Translations under genes and position numbers: made by a program
Shown here: positions 10,113 through 21,849 of the stretch, in pieces
Position numbering within the stretch: the first letter of the stretch is position 1
How the letters are laid out: every line of letters begins with the position of its first letter
Notes under the pieces: model-generated
Told to the model about the DNA's origin: nothing
Databases searched by the model: none
The model's input: only the letters and a program-made list of their open reading frames with translations
Source: Dichetophora obliterata
Lineage: Eukaryota > Arthropoda > Insecta > Diptera > Sciomyzidae
NCBI GenBank assembly: GCA_963920525.1
Contig: OY986438.1
Location: forward strand, 51,053,253-51,117,252
DNA length: 64,000 bases
Direction of reading: 5' to 3'

Positions 10113-11282
10113 ATTTTTTAGTTTAAATTTCTATAAAAACGTATTCTTTTGACATAAGTTTAATAAATAGCATTATGAAGAAGCAACCACTTTCATTTTC
10201 ATTTTCTACAACATTGTGTTTCTTATATTTTCTATTATTGGGTTAACCCTTAGTACTGTTGTTGGTCTGTGGGACCACATCAAATAGTCTATTTGTCTAC
10301 TTTTCTCACGAAATGACGACGCTCTCAGTTAATCTTAGCATAAAAATTGTGTTTTTATTTCCAAGCTAAATGATTAATTTAAACTGTTGTTAACATACAC
10401 TCTCGCTCAAAAAGAAAAAAAAGCCGAGTTAATAATTTGATAACTAACATTATTTTTCTTGAATTATAACAAAGTGTGCCAAAACCATAAACAAACAAGC
10501 ACATCCAAACTATACAGAAATTCTTAAAGAAGGACATGTTGAGAGTCCATTGCACCTGATTTGACCTCTCAAGGTAATCACAATGTTTTTCAACTTATTT
10601 TTAAAGTTGAAGGGTTCGAATTTTGTTGCGACGACATTAAATGCATTTTTACAGCCATTTGGCTTATTAAAAATGAAAAATAAAATTAACTTTTTTCAAT
10701 GGAATTTCACGTAAAATAAGGCTATGTAATGTGAAATATTATGAAATATTTGAACAGAAATGATCAAGAACTGGAACTACAATTTGAATTCCGACTCGGA
10801 AAATGATCGCTGCAAGAGGGCAGAATTGTGGAAACCTGTGATTGGTTTCTTACCACGATTATACATCGGCTTTTATATTCCCACAACTGAAGTTACTTTT
10901 TTGCGGAAAGCGTTTTGGGCGATAATTTTTTGTTGGGTCGCATGGTAAAGTTGTCCCTGCGAGCGCGTTTCCCGGAAACTTTGAGATCTGTAATTAAAAA
11001 CAAATTTTCAGCTACACTACTTCATTTATCCACCCTCCAACTAAATACTACCCATCTTCCAAATCAACACAATGCTTACACACACGGTTAATAATCTTGC
11101 AATAAATTTAAGTCCAACTAATATACTACTGCATATTTTTTAACCTTGAGATTTGAAATTGAAACTTTCACATACACTAACCCATAATTAAAACTTTTCT
11201 GCACTAAAATTTAAACCAAAGAAATATTGAAAAGCTTAAACTCAATATTAGGTTCCTATGCTTGTTTATTGCTTTTGTTTCA
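10113..11282. other. AT-rich stretch with no recognisable gene
   Basis: No convincing coding sequence. At 10243 a TTAACCCTT motif resembles a piggyBac-type end, followed by a small palindrome (TGGTC..GGACCA), but no partner end was found. Confidence 0.4.
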
Positions 11283-11350
11283 CAAGCCCAGTGGTTAACA
11301 TACTGAGATTACAAACTGGATGTCCCTGGTTCGAATCTCACTGTGTTTGT
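11283..11350 (+). other. tRNA-like sequence with good A and B boxes
   Basis: AAGCCCAGTGGTTAACA fits a eukaryotic tRNA D arm with internal A box. GGTTCGAATCT, about 30 bases on, is a textbook B box. A T run follows, as for RNA polymerase III termination. The 5' CACA and 3' TGTG pair, but the full acceptor and anticodon stems are poor. Most likely a decayed tRNA or the head of a tRNA-derived SINE. Confidence 0.4.
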
Positions 11351-11569
11351 TATTTTTTTTTTATATTTCAATCCAAGCTTGTACTAAATTTTGAACCAAA
11401 GCTGTATTAAAACGATTTTTTAGTATTTTGCAAATACTAGATTGGAAACCAAAGCTGGTGTGGTCATGTATAAAGTACAGAAAAGTTGCAATTTTATTCC
11501 AAGCTTTTTAACCGTACATTTATAGGACGCATCTCCTGAGCGGTTGGTTCAGTCTAAAAACAAAAATTG

Positions 11570-11690
11570 CATCAGATTAGATTGTATTAGATTAGATAAG
11601 ATTTGGTAACATTTGATTAAATGAGATAAGAGCAGATTAAAATACATTAGACTAAATTAGTTTTGATTAGATTAGATTAGACAGAACGAA
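11570..11690. repeat. Imperfect TTAGATTAGA-type short tandem repeat
   Basis: Many diverged copies of GATTAGATTA with interruptions. Simple-sequence array. Confidence 0.6.
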
Positions 11691-12102
11691 AATTAAATTG
11701 GTTTGTACTAATTTGTTTCAAAAGATGTTTTGAAAAGAAAAATAAAATAATTGTTTTTTTAATTGCTGTTTTAACAAAAAAACTTAGCTTTCTTCCAGCG
11801 AATATAGAAAGAAATTTATATATTTTTAAAAACTTCAAGATTAACAGGGAATAGTAGATATCGAACAAGGAAATATAAAAAACATTATTTGACAAAAATG
11901 AAAGTTAATCCTTAGCTTTTCACCTAAAATGTGGTATTTTAAAAAAGCACAACTCCAGAATAGCTTGAATTATGAAAGGCCACATAGGTACATACATGTA
12001 TCTCGAAAAAAATACAAGCATTTTGTTATTGACAGTGGCTATAGTTACTTCCTTAACCCTTTCGTTAACCTTGCCTATTGTAATGGACATGCATTTGAAA
12101 TA

Positions 12103-12115
12103 AGTGTAGCGGAAT
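12103..12115. repeat. Target-site duplication of the RTE insertion, left copy
   Basis: AGTGTAGCGGAAT, identical to 15358-15370. Confidence 0.85.
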
Positions 12116-15100
12116 ACTTACTTAGTTGGCGCTACAACCGTATGTCGGTCTTGGCCTCATCTAAAAATTTGCGCCAGCCATTTCTGTCTTTCGCTTGCTG
12201 GCGCCAGTTGGAAATTCCAAGCTTCGTCAGGTTGTCCTCTACTTGGTCTTTCCAACGAAGATGCGGTCGTCCTCTTCTACGTTGACCGCCGCTGGGTACC
12301 GAATCGAATGTTTTCTTCACTGGAGCATCGTCTTTCATGCGCTGAACATGACCAAGCCAGCGAAGCCACTCGATTTTAATGCGCTTGACTATGTCGATGT
12401 CAGCGTACAGCTCATACAGTTCATTATTCCACCGTATTCGGTACTCGCCATTGACGCAGATTGGTCCGTAGATCTTACGAAGAATCTTTCTCTCGAATGC
12501 TCCTAAAGTCTTTTCATCTTAACTGCTCAGCGTCCAGGTTTGTGATGCGTAAAGTAGGACGGGCATGATGAGCGATTTATAGAGTGTGATTTTCGTTCGT
12601 CGAGAGAGGGCTCTGCTTCTCAATTGCCTACTGAGCCCAAAGTAACACCTGTTGGCAAGAGTTATTCTTCGTTTGATCTCAATGCTGATGTCGTTGGTTG
12701 AATTAATGCTGGATCCCAGATAAACGAAGTTCTTCACAACCTCGAAGGAGGTATTGTCAACGGTAACGTGGGTTCCAAGACGCTGGGACTGTTTGTTTGT
12801 TGACACTAAGTATTTCGTCTTATCTGCATTCACTGACAGACCCATTCGACTTGACTCTCTTTCTAATCTGGAAAATGCTGCACTGACTTCGCGCGTATTA
12901 TGGCCAATGATATCTATGTCATCAGCATACGCAAGCAGCATAACACTCTTGTAGAATATTGTGCCACTACGTCTCAGATCAGCAGCTCGGATGATCTTTT
13001 CCATCATTAGGTTGAAAAAGTCGCACGATAAGGAATCACCTTGTCTGAAACCTCGTTTGGTAATAAATGGTGGGGAGAGGTTCTTCCCGATTTTAACTGC
13101 GCTGCTGGTGTTGCTCAGTGTCATCCTGCAAAGTCGTATTAGTTTTGCAGGAATACCAAATTCAGACATGGTGGAGTACAGGTGCTTCCTTATTGGGCTG
13201 TCGAAGGCGGCTTTGTAGTCGACAAAAAGATGGTGGGTGTCGACTTGTTTTTCTTGAGTCTTCTCCAAGATTTGTCGTAGCGTGAAAATCTGGTCGATGG
13301 TGGACTTTCCAGGTCTGAAGCCACACTGATAAGGTCCGATCAGTTCGTTTACAATGGGCTTCAATCTTTCACATAAAACGCTCGACAGGACCTTATATGC
13401 GATATTAAGAAGGCTTATCCCACGGTAATTGGCACAGATAGTGGGATCGCCTTTCTTGTGGATTGGGCAGTGCACACTGAGATTCCAATCGTTCGGAATG
13501 CATTCTTCCGACCATATTCTGCATAGAAGCTCGTGAATGCATTTAAGTAGAGCTTCGCCTCCGTTCTTAAACAACTCAGCAGGTAAGCCATCAGCTCCCG
13601 CGGCTTTGTTATTTTTAAGCCGAGCTATAGCTGTCAGAACTTCATTATAGTCGGGCAGTGGAACCTCAACGCTGTCATCCAAAATTGGGGTTTCCGGAAT
13701 ATCATCTCTATTGGCGGGATTGTTGTCAGCGTCGCCATTTAGAAGCTTAGAGAAGTGTTCCCTCCATAACGTCAGTGTACTCTGGACATCTGTCACTAGA
13801 TTCCCGTTTTCATCCTTGCAGGAAGAGGCCCCGGTTTTAAAACCATCGGCAAGGCGTCTTATTTTTTCGAAAAATTTTCGGGCCTCATTCCTGTCATCAT
13901 ACATCTCAATCTTCTCCTGCTCGCGCTTTTCTGCCTCTCTTTTTTTCCGCCTGAAAATATGTCTCTCTTCCCTCCTTTTTTCTTTGTATCGCTCCTTAGC
14001 AGCACGCGTTACAACCGACTGCAGGGTGGCTTTGTAGGCGGCGTCTTTCTCTGCAGTGGCGTCGCGACACTCCTGGTCGTACCACTGGTTTCGGCGAGGG
14101 CGTTGGTAGCCAATCACCTCTTCAGCAGCCGCACGCATGGAGTTGGAAATGTGTGTCCACTGCGCGCATATATCATCTATTGGAGGAGTGCTTTGAAGCA
14201 GGAGTGAGAGTCGAGTGGCGAAAGCATCGGCTGTCTGTTTCGATTGCAGCTTGTCGACGTCTAGCTTTCTCTGTGTAGGGTTGCGTGTATTCTTAGCTGC
14301 GCACAGACGTGTACGGATCTTGGCTGCAACAAGATAGTGATCCGAGTCAATGTTTGCACCACGGATCGTGCGTACATCCAATACACTGGAAGAGTGCCTT
14401 CCGTCGATCAAAACGTGATCAATTTGATTTTTTGTTTTTTGATCAGGGGACATCCAGGTGGCTTTATGAATATTGAGATGCTTGAATCTAGTGCTACTTA
14501 CGACCATGTTTCGTGCTGCGGCGAAGTCAATCAGCCTCATTCCGTTATCGGAGGTGTTGTCGTGGAGGCTGAACTTTCCGACTGTTGGACCAAAAATATT
14601 TTCCTTGCCCACCTTAGCGTTGAAGTCACCAAGCACGATTTTTACGTCGTGGCGGGGGCAGCGCTCGTAAGCATTTTCAAGGCGCTCGTAGAAAATTTCC
14701 TTGATCTCATCGTCCTTGTCTTCTGTCGGAGCGTGCGCACATATTAGACTTATATTGAAAAACCTAACCTTGATGCGGATTATGGCAAGTCGTTCGTTCA
14801 CAGGTGTGAATCGCGGGACGTGGGGCCGTAGTCTCTTGCCAACTACAAATCCGCATCCAAACTCGTGCTTCTCTGCATGGCCGCTGTAGTAGATATCACA
14901 GGGTGCATGCCGAATGCAACCCTGTCCCTTCCATCGCATTTCTTGGATAGCAGTGATATCAGCTTTGTATCTTTCCAAGACATCAGTCAGTTGGATAGAG
15001 GCACCTTCCCAATTAAGGGTTCGGACATTTCAGGTGCATATCCGTAAATCATTATCAGTTTTTCGTTTGCGGTAGTCGTCATCAGATTTGGGGATCAGTT

Positions 15101-15357
15101 TTCTTCTATTCTTTTGTGTTTTCATTGAAATGGGTTTTTACGGGTGGGCTTCAAACCCGACGCACAACCTATTTTAAGCCTAGGGAGGCCCGCCGCTCAG
15201 ATTAGCCGCCAAACTAACGGTTGTCAGTTTTGACGTTGCCCAGGAAACACCACGTGGAGGTTTGAGTCGACTTGAGGCGATTTCACAAAGATTATGCTGG
15301 CCTCGCCAGGTTGAGACAGTCAGACATGTTACATTGATCCATCGCCCCCAGTTTCCC
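12116..15357 (-). mobile_element. Full-length RTE-type non-LTR retrotransposon
   Basis: A 3242-base element on the minus strand bounded by a perfect 13-base target duplication. In element orientation: a 5' UTR of about 230 bases (15357-15126), one long reading frame, a very short 3' UTR of about 16 bases and a 3' tail of AAGT repeats. A single EN-RT ORF, a minimal 3' UTR and a short tandem-repeat tail fit the RTE group. It is inserted in the TTAA MITE. Confidence 0.8.
12132..15125 (-). pseudogene. RTE endonuclease-reverse transcriptase ORF with two nonsense codons
   Basis: Starting at the ATG at 15125, the frame runs 997 codons to the TAG at 12132, broken only by TGA at codon 32 (15030-15032) and TAA at 12519-12521. 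N-terminus: apurinic-type endonuclease with catalytic Glu in ITAIQEMRW (about 62), GDFN at 166-169 and a later SDH. Middle: reverse transcriptase with GFRQGDSL and YADD at about 733-736 (12918-12929). C-terminus: RRRGRPHLRWKD and WRQQAKDRNGWR, typical of RTE-like proteins. The TGA sits where a Trp before NVRTLNWEG would be expected. Known function: nicks target DNA and copies its own RNA into it. Two point changes and no visible frameshift imply a fairly recent copy. Confidence 0.8.
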
Positions 15358-15370
15358 AGTGTAGCGGAAT
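15358..15370. repeat. Target-site duplication of the RTE insertion, right copy
   Basis: AGTGTAGCGGAAT, identical to 12103-12115. Confidence 0.85.
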
Positions 15371-15817
15371 GCAAACCGTTATTTTTGATAAAGAATGCAT
15401 TTTAAACAGTGCATTGATCTATTCTTTCTTCTATTTTGCCTTTCATTACGAGATTTTTTTTCATAACAATAGCACGTGCTATGAGAGCATATTGAGCCGA
15501 AAAGAAAACAACCAAAGTGGATGAAAGTTTCCTTTTTTTTATTACATTTGTAAATAAACTTATTTGCTTGTTTAATTGCTTGAAGTTAAGGAAAATAAAT
15601 GCAAAATAGTAGTGAATGTGATAAAAAAATCATATTTTTTGTTTTAATTGAAAAAAATTTAGTAAAAGTAATGCCAATTGTGATGGACATGCTCGAAAAC
15701 CTGATTAATTTTTTTATTAATTTTTTTTTATTTACTTTATTTAGAATGTATTTATCATAAATTTAGCCTTTCTACATTTTTGCATTGATATTTCTTGAAA
15801 GATACTGAAAGGGTTAA

Positions 15818-16148
15818 CTTATATCAACTGTATGGACTCATAAAATTTTAAATATCATCAATTTTGCTTATGCATAGATAGTAGCCAAAGTATTCAGTGG
15901 AAAAGCATTGATTAAGTTAGTTTTATATTCTTTTATTCCATATCATTTAACTGCTATCGATCCAATTTTATAAATATTGCGTTATTAAATAGACTGCAGT
16001 TAACCTTTATTTCCACAAGCTGCACAGCTGAAACAGTGGTGTGAACGTATAATAAATTTATTGCATTGTGCGAATATTTAATTGCTATAAATAAAATATA
16101 TATAACAAAAAACTAATTTATGCTACGAATTCCTATTGAAATGAGTCA
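15818..16148. other. Non-coding flank with possible promoter signals
   Basis: AT-rich. TATAAATAAAATATATATAA near 16086-16106 could be a TATA region for the ORF at 16149, but such strings are common at this base composition. Confidence 0.25.
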
Positions 16149-16409
16149 ATGTATGATGCGGAAAATGCAATTAATCTGACAAAAATGGAATGGGTGTGGG
16201 AAGAACCCAGAATTGCCTTTGTCGCAGTCACTTTCGCTATATGTGGCATCAACTTTTTGTTTTTATGCATACTGGGTTTGGTAATAATTTGTTTTGGATC
16301 GGAATGGAAACAGAAAAATTGGCATCAATTCGTCTGTATTGATTGCAACATCCAAGCCACATACGCAAATAAAACTTTTAATTCATTTTTCGACATGGTG
16401 TATGTTTGA
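16149..16409 (+). CDS. Candidate small single-pass membrane protein, unknown function
   Basis: 86 codons from ATG to TGA. Residues about 24-50 form one hydrophobic segment (AFVAVTFAICGINFLFLCIL...VIICF), preceded by an acidic, Trp-rich stretch (KMEWVWEEP) and followed by a basic, Trp-rich tail (SEWKQKNWHQF) and several Cys. This is an organised one-pass membrane layout, unlike the low-complexity ORFs around it. Codon use is mixed rather than A/T-run driven. A TATA-like region lies ~50 bases upstream and AATAAA-like signals follow at about 16447 and 16490. I recognise no family. It could be a young host gene, an exon of a larger gene or a chance ORF. It lies outside any element border I can define. 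Confidence 0.4.
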   Translation: MYDAENAINLTKMEWVWEEPRIAFVAVTFAICGINFLFLCILGLVIICFGSEWKQKNWHQFVCIDCNIQATYANKTFNSFFDMVYV

Positions 16410-17504
16410 GCTGTACTAAGAAAAAGAAGAAAAACGAAAAAATATTAATAAAATTTGTTACTTTGTTGAAGTTTTTCGGCGATTGCAAACAGAATAAAAA
16501 TCAGCAGAGGCAGCAAAACTTTGTTCATCTCCCCCGACTACTTTTGAAAATCATTTTGCAACACCGTATGGAAAAATAAATTGGGGGAGTTTGGCACTAG
16601 TCTCTGCTCTAGAATCTATAGAGCAAACTCTTCTGCAATGTATATTGCGGTATTCAGGATTGAGTTTCAAACTGAATGAGAACAAAAAGGATTCCTTATA
16701 AAAGTTTCTACTTAATTTAATAATTTAAATAGATTAAATATATTTATGATAGCATAAAAATGATGATAACATATAATTTCATCATAACATACCATCATTC
16801 CATAAGTAGTAAAAACAGTAGTAGATATTGTAGTCGAAAACAGTAGCATAAGTAGTATGAGTAGTTGAAGAAATGGTAGGAAAAATAGGTGTAGAGATAG
16901 CAGTAGAAAAGTTTGTATAAGTAGTAGTAGAAATAGCGGTATGAAATATTAATAAAACATATTACAACATATATTACTACAAGCCGTTTTGTATGCTTAG
17001 CTAGCAAAAACGCCGAAACAATGCACCGTGCTGGAACTTGGAGATGTATAACCCCTAAAGAAGTCACTAAGATATAGCGAAGATGATGCTCCTATTATTT
17101 TGACTAAATTATCTACCGAGCCTGTACTGAGGTCGCAAGACCTTACCAACGCCTGTATTTTCTGTGTAAACGAATAACACAGTGCCACAAGAAAAAATTG
17201 CATATACTTTTCAATTGAGATAGTCTAGTTTGCAGATCTATGAAATGAAACCTTATTTAAAATTGTTCATATACCCCCAAAATTTATTTTTACCGCAAAA
17301 TACCCGATTTTTAGGTACTTGACGCATTACATAATCAAAAACTTAACAATTTTTTAACAGATTATTTATTTCAAAATTGTTTTGGAAATGTGAAAGATAG
17401 AGACTTCAACATATGTCCATGGTTTCTATTAAATATATTTTTATGACTTCTTTTAAAATTGGTTATTTTTTGGAACACGAATGACATTCTCTCTTATTTC
17501 CCTG
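16410..17504. other. AT-rich stretch with no recognisable gene
   Basis: GTAGTA-rich low-complexity sequence at about 16800-16940; short ORFs there follow the repeat and have no domain content. Confidence 0.45.
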
Positions 17505-17954
17505 TTCGGAAATAACCTTTTAAACTTACTATGTCGAAGATTTTGAGGGTAATTGAATATATAAAACATCAATGGCATATCGTCTCGGATCTGAAAATCC
17601 TCACTATACTATTTGAAATGAAAGGATGGTATCTCTGCTATCTTTGTGAGTGGGAAAGTCGTGCGAAAGATTATAACAAACGCGGCGAGTGGCCACCGCG
17701 AAAATTTGTTTATAATTGCGAAAAGTAATGCTGTCAACATTCCACTCGTGCAAGCTAAAAAATCATTTTGCATTTAAAATTAAGTTACATGAAGCAGTTT
17801 GTAAAATGATTCAACTCAGAATGGGAAGCTTATTTATAAAAATTTTTACGATGAAACTACCTATCGGAAAACTCTAAACTATTGCTATATTCATATAAAG
17901 CGTAGTTTAATGCAAAAGTAAAAATCTTGTAGGACTTAAAAGGTTATTTCCGAA
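17505..17954. repeat. 450-bp unit bounded by a perfect 19-bp inverted repeat
   Basis: TTCGGAAATAACCTTTTAA at 17505-17523 is complemented exactly at 17936-17954. The left end can also fold locally (TTATTTCC...GGAAATAA at 17494-17514). The interval encloses the ORF relic at 17531. No target duplication is evident. Confidence 0.5.
17531..17860 (+). pseudogene. Relic of a recurrent transposon-associated protein
   Basis: A 65-codon ORF contains HIVSDLKILTILFEMKG, then YLCYLCEWESRAKDYNKRGE. After the stop at 17728, another frame at about 17770-17850 reads LHLKLSYMKQFVK. From memory, the order 'GDLK..LL..G', 'CFLCEWDSR' and 'PPLHIKLG.MK.FVK' marks a protein family scattered in animal genomes with mobile elements; I cannot name its transposon superfamily. 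Here it is broken by at least one frameshift and several stops and lacks both ends. Closer assignment needs a protein search. Confidence 0.5.
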
Positions 17955-18244
17955 TACAAAAACAAAAGAAAGGGTGATTCGTTTGTAAAAATACACTCAT
18001 TTTAAAATAAGTCATAGGAATGTATTTTATAGAACCGTCAAAGGGATACATGAACGCTCTCAAGATCCATTGACCAATGAAGACGTAATTGTTTTATTAA
18101 TGAACCAATTTAATAACTCAGTAAATTTTCATACGATTTTCATAAATGAACATTAATTTTATTCGTAAAAATTGTACTTCCGCCTGTCTGTCCATCGACA
18201 CGATTACAGCCGCAATTTCAAGGCTATCGTACTGAAATTTGGGA

Positions 18245-18755
18245 TATGAGCTTACTTTCAAAAGCGAAGATAGAGTTCAAGAATGAGAAAAACCAGATGA
18301 AAACCACGCATACCTCCCATACAAAGTTACTTTATTGAAACAATAAAATCTCTAAAAATGCCATGTAATTTTGAACATAAGATTTGAAGTAAAATATTCA
18401 CTATATATTTGAAATTTGCTAAGATCGGATAAAAATCATGCCTACCTCCCTTACAACGTGACTTGAGCAAATCAGTAAAGTTTCCGAAAATGCCACAAAA
18501 ATGTATGTAACGGTTTCATATTTTGAATAAAAGCTTTTGCACATAATCCAAAATATAATTGAAATTTGTCAAAATTAGATTAAAACCAGGCCTACCTCCC
18601 ACACAAAGAAATTTTGCTCATAAGGTTTGGTCTCAAATATTTACCAATTAATTTAAATTTGTCAAAATAGTTTAAGAACCACGTATTCCTCTCATACAAA
18701 CTAGCTGAATGAAAACAATTAAGTATCTTAAAATACCACAAAAATTAATTGATTG
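18245..18755. repeat. Diverged tandem repeat, about four units of 120-135 bases
   Basis: Units share the pattern 'AAAACCA(C/G)GC.TACCTCCCATACAAA', 'AATGCCA' and 'TTGAAATTTGTCAAAAT'. It is preceded at 18181 by CGCCTGTCTGTCCATCGACACGATTACA, a phrase that starts many dispersed insect repeats. Non-coding. Confidence 0.6.
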
Positions 18756-20530
18756 AATTAAATAATGCACATATGGGCATTTCCACCAAAAGGTCTACCG
18801 CGAATGAAAAACTCAATGTTACTGAAAATTCCTTAAAACCCCCATGATAAAGAAAAAAATGTTTAAATTAATATTGTGAGAGTACTGAGAGCTGATCTCA
18901 AATTGAATTTAAAAAAAAAAATAAATGGCAACAAACGCGATGAATGGCAACAAAAGTTGAAAATTGTGACAAACGTTATATGCTTTTCTAGTTTAATTAA
19001 ATAAAAAAACTAAAAAAGACACTTTGTTGAAACGAATTACAAATAAAGTTATGTATAGCGGACTTTTTATGAAAAAATTATGTGTGTCGGGTTTTGGAAA
19101 AACACAAATTTTTTAAAAATTATTTTTGTAGGTAAAAAATAAAAAAAACATTTGTTTATGGATTGACATAGAAAATTGATTGTATTTCCGAATTCCGGGA
19201 TCAAATTTGAAATTCGAAAATTTTTAATTTTCGGAACCGGGAGCTCGAATTTGTACACATTTGTACAAAAATTTTTTTAATTTTTTTACCCACGAAAATA
19301 TTTTTTAAATATTCGTGTTTTTTAACAACTCCTTCGATCTTTAGAAGCCTATAACTCAGAAGTCTATAACTCAGTAACCAAGGCAGATAAAAAATGTCAA
19401 ATAATGTAGATTTTCTAGGAGAACATTATGGAAAATTATGAAAAATATTCGGCAACCATAATTTTTTTTTGTGGTCCGCTACACGTAGAATGCGCCACAA
19501 TCTTCATACAAAACTCATATACACTTCACTGATTTTTTCGTTTATATTGATGCAGACAAAAACTACTTTTATTTTTGTTATGCAGCGCGTCCTATTTTGT
19601 CTGCTTATATCTTTGGACAATACTTTCGATCGCTTCCACCTTTTCCACTAAAATAGTACTACTGGAGTGCTATCCAAAAATCAAAACAGAAAAAGGTTTA
19701 AGTTTTTCGTTGTTTTTTTTTAGTTTTTTATAACACGTGCGCGTTTAAATTGCGTGCGCGACCATGCAAATGCCCAAATTTTAAGAACATTAAATCTTAC
19801 TTTGTGTTTGAGATTTGGAAAAATCGTATACAAACTCGGTCAATTTCTCATACAAAGTGACATCATCAAAGTAATGCTACTTTATAAATTCCACAATGTA
19901 CATACAGAATATACAATACACAATATGTGTATTAACAACATATTTCATACATATTCTTCAATATCTTAGTTTTGACAAAATTGGATGAAGCCCAGAGAGA
20001 AATAATATTCTTTTATAAAGCAAATATTTTGTTTTATTAAGGAAAATTTAAAATTAATCCTCATATGCTGAAATCAAGCATTAAAAACTAAAGTTAAGAA
20101 AAACATTTTATAATAAGCATTTATTTCTAAAATTGACTAAAATAAATGATTGTTTGACACAAGAATAAAATAGTTGATTCTAGAACCTGAAACAAGACAT
20201 TTTAACCCATCGATTAATCATACGTATGATTTGTCCATTTTCAATAATTTTTTTAAATATGAAGGTAAATTATATCAGGAAGATCGTCGATATCATATAT
20301 TACTTTGATGATTGGATGTATGTAAATAGAATTCACCATCCCCACGCGCAATTTCAAGGGAGTGGGGTCGTGGTTGGAAAATTCCTTGCCAATAGATTTT
20401 TCTTGTAAATAATATTAACTCTATGTATAGTTAAAAAAAAAGAAAGTTATGATGAGGTCTTTGAGCCAAAAGACAAAGTTTATTTTGCAATAAAAATCAA
20501 GACCTGGCAATACCTGGGTGACACAGCTAT
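18756..20530. other. AT-rich stretch, one possible MITE
   Basis: GTATAGCGGAC near 19053 and GTCCGCTACAC near 19474 form an imperfect inverted repeat around 430 bases, possibly a decayed MITE. No gene is recognised. Confidence 0.35.
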
Positions 20531-20533
20531 GTA

Positions 20534-21005
20534 TCAAAGTTAGATAAATCGAACGTTGGTGCTTATCCCAAACCACAAAATCCCATACAAATAAAACATA
20601 TCGTATAACAAGTGAATATTATATGATTATTTCAGTAAAAGCCATGTCTTTATTAAATTTTTGCGATGGAAGATTATTTATTTAATATGTAGTAATAATC
20701 AATATTTGTAGTAATCAAAAGCAAATAATATTTGTTTTGTGGTATTAGAAAGTAGGACAAAAAAAAAGAGTTTTTTTATAAAAAAATCTTTATCTACGAG
20801 TATATTGCACTCAATTTTCACCAACTATTTTGCGAAACAAACGATTAAAATCAACCAAAATGTCAAAATATGATAATCACGCACACTGTTGAAAACACAA
20901 TAGAAATGGGTGAGACGCTGTCGTTTGCCGGTAAGATTTGTCATTACGTATTTGTATAGAATTTTATGGTATGGGATAAGTGCCACCGTTCGATTAATCG
21001 AACAT
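20534..21005. repeat. Inverted-repeat element (MITE candidate), imperfect ~40-bp ends
   Basis: ATCGAACGTTGGTGCTTATCC near 20547 pairs, with about 80 % identity over 40 bases, with the complement of GGGATAAGTGCCACCGTTCG near 20974-20993. The outer ends are not defined. Non-coding interior. Confidence 0.45.
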
Positions 21006-21527
21006 TTGATTTTTTGACATTACGAGAAAACGGATTGGGCATGCAATTTTTTATTGCTGGATTTAGAATCAGGGGACCCTTATTACTGTAGAAATATACT
21101 TCATATCAACAAATTCATCAACTTTTGCAGCGCGGTAGTAAGTAAATAGGTTAAACAAACGCAGAGTTGGTTATTAAAAATATTATTGAATTAATAACTT
21201 AATTAAAAATATTCCAGTACATAATTAGGAAATTGTGTACTTCAATCAAGCAAATTGTTCTAAGCTCAAGGAAGCAGTCACTTTTTCGAATTTTTGCTTT
21301 TTGCAAATAGTAGAAACAAATTTCCTTGAAAGTCAAAAATTGCAAAAATAATTCTGCACAAACGGATAAGCTAATCAAAAAGGATGGACTGCAGAAAACA
21401 CAGAAGAACACTGAAGAGTGGATGTAGCGATCAAAGGAACAGTGTATCTAGACTGCTTGGTGGTATCTTTTACAAAAGACCTGTTGCTTCATGAACTTAT
21501 TTGGCATTAACCTATAATTTGGCATTA

Positions 21528-21848
21528 AGGCTATTCACAGTTTAAGCGTACTTTCAACAGATCGTATATATAGCATTTGTTATTGTTCAAACTGTGAGCA
21601 CCTCGCCATGTGACTGTCGTATTAAAAAATTATGCAACCCTGTGATGTATGTGATTATGCGGCTGTAGACAGAGCATAAAAATGCGAGGTACAAAAAACA
21701 CGCCCAAGGGCTACTTTTATTTACGCGTTCCTGCGTATTTGCGTTTGTATGCAAAACAACAACTAAGCAAAATACGCTTTCGTAAATAAGCGTACAAATA
21801 GCAAATCGTACAAATAGCAGACCAGCGTATTCAAACTGTGAATAGCCT
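21528..21848. mobile_element. 321-bp MITE with TA target duplication
   Basis: Ends AGGCTATTCACAGTTT and its exact complement AAACTGTGAATAGCCT, flanked by TA on both sides. The interior is rich in GCGTA and TACGC motifs pointing both ways. The TA target suggests mobilisation by a Tc1/mariner-superfamily transposase. Confidence 0.7.
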
Positions 21849-21849
21849 T

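Larger units (their letters stand above)
12053..15817. mobile_element. piggyBac-type MITE (TTAA), split by an RTE insertion
   Basis: TTAA target copies at 12053-12056 and 15814-15817 flank CCCTTTCGTTAAC on the left and the complement of CCCTTTCAGTATC on the right. After subtracting the RTE insert and one target copy, about 502 bases remain with no coding capacity. A subterminal direct repeat (ATTGTAATGGACATGC / ATTGTGATGGACATGC) is present on both sides of the insertion. TTAA targets and CCC-starting ends are typical of piggyBac elements; the assignment is inferred. Confidence 0.55.

Noticed and set aside
10243..10300. TTAACCCTTAGTACTG, a possible piggyBac-type end
   Set aside because: No matching opposite end with TTAA was found within several kb.
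12754..15047. Several plus-strand ORFs of 60-136 codons
   Set aside because: Antisense shadows of the RTE frame, which itself shows clear EN and RT motifs.
16795..17067. 90-codon Tyr-rich minus-strand ORF
   Set aside because: Follows a GTAGTA-type low-complexity stretch.
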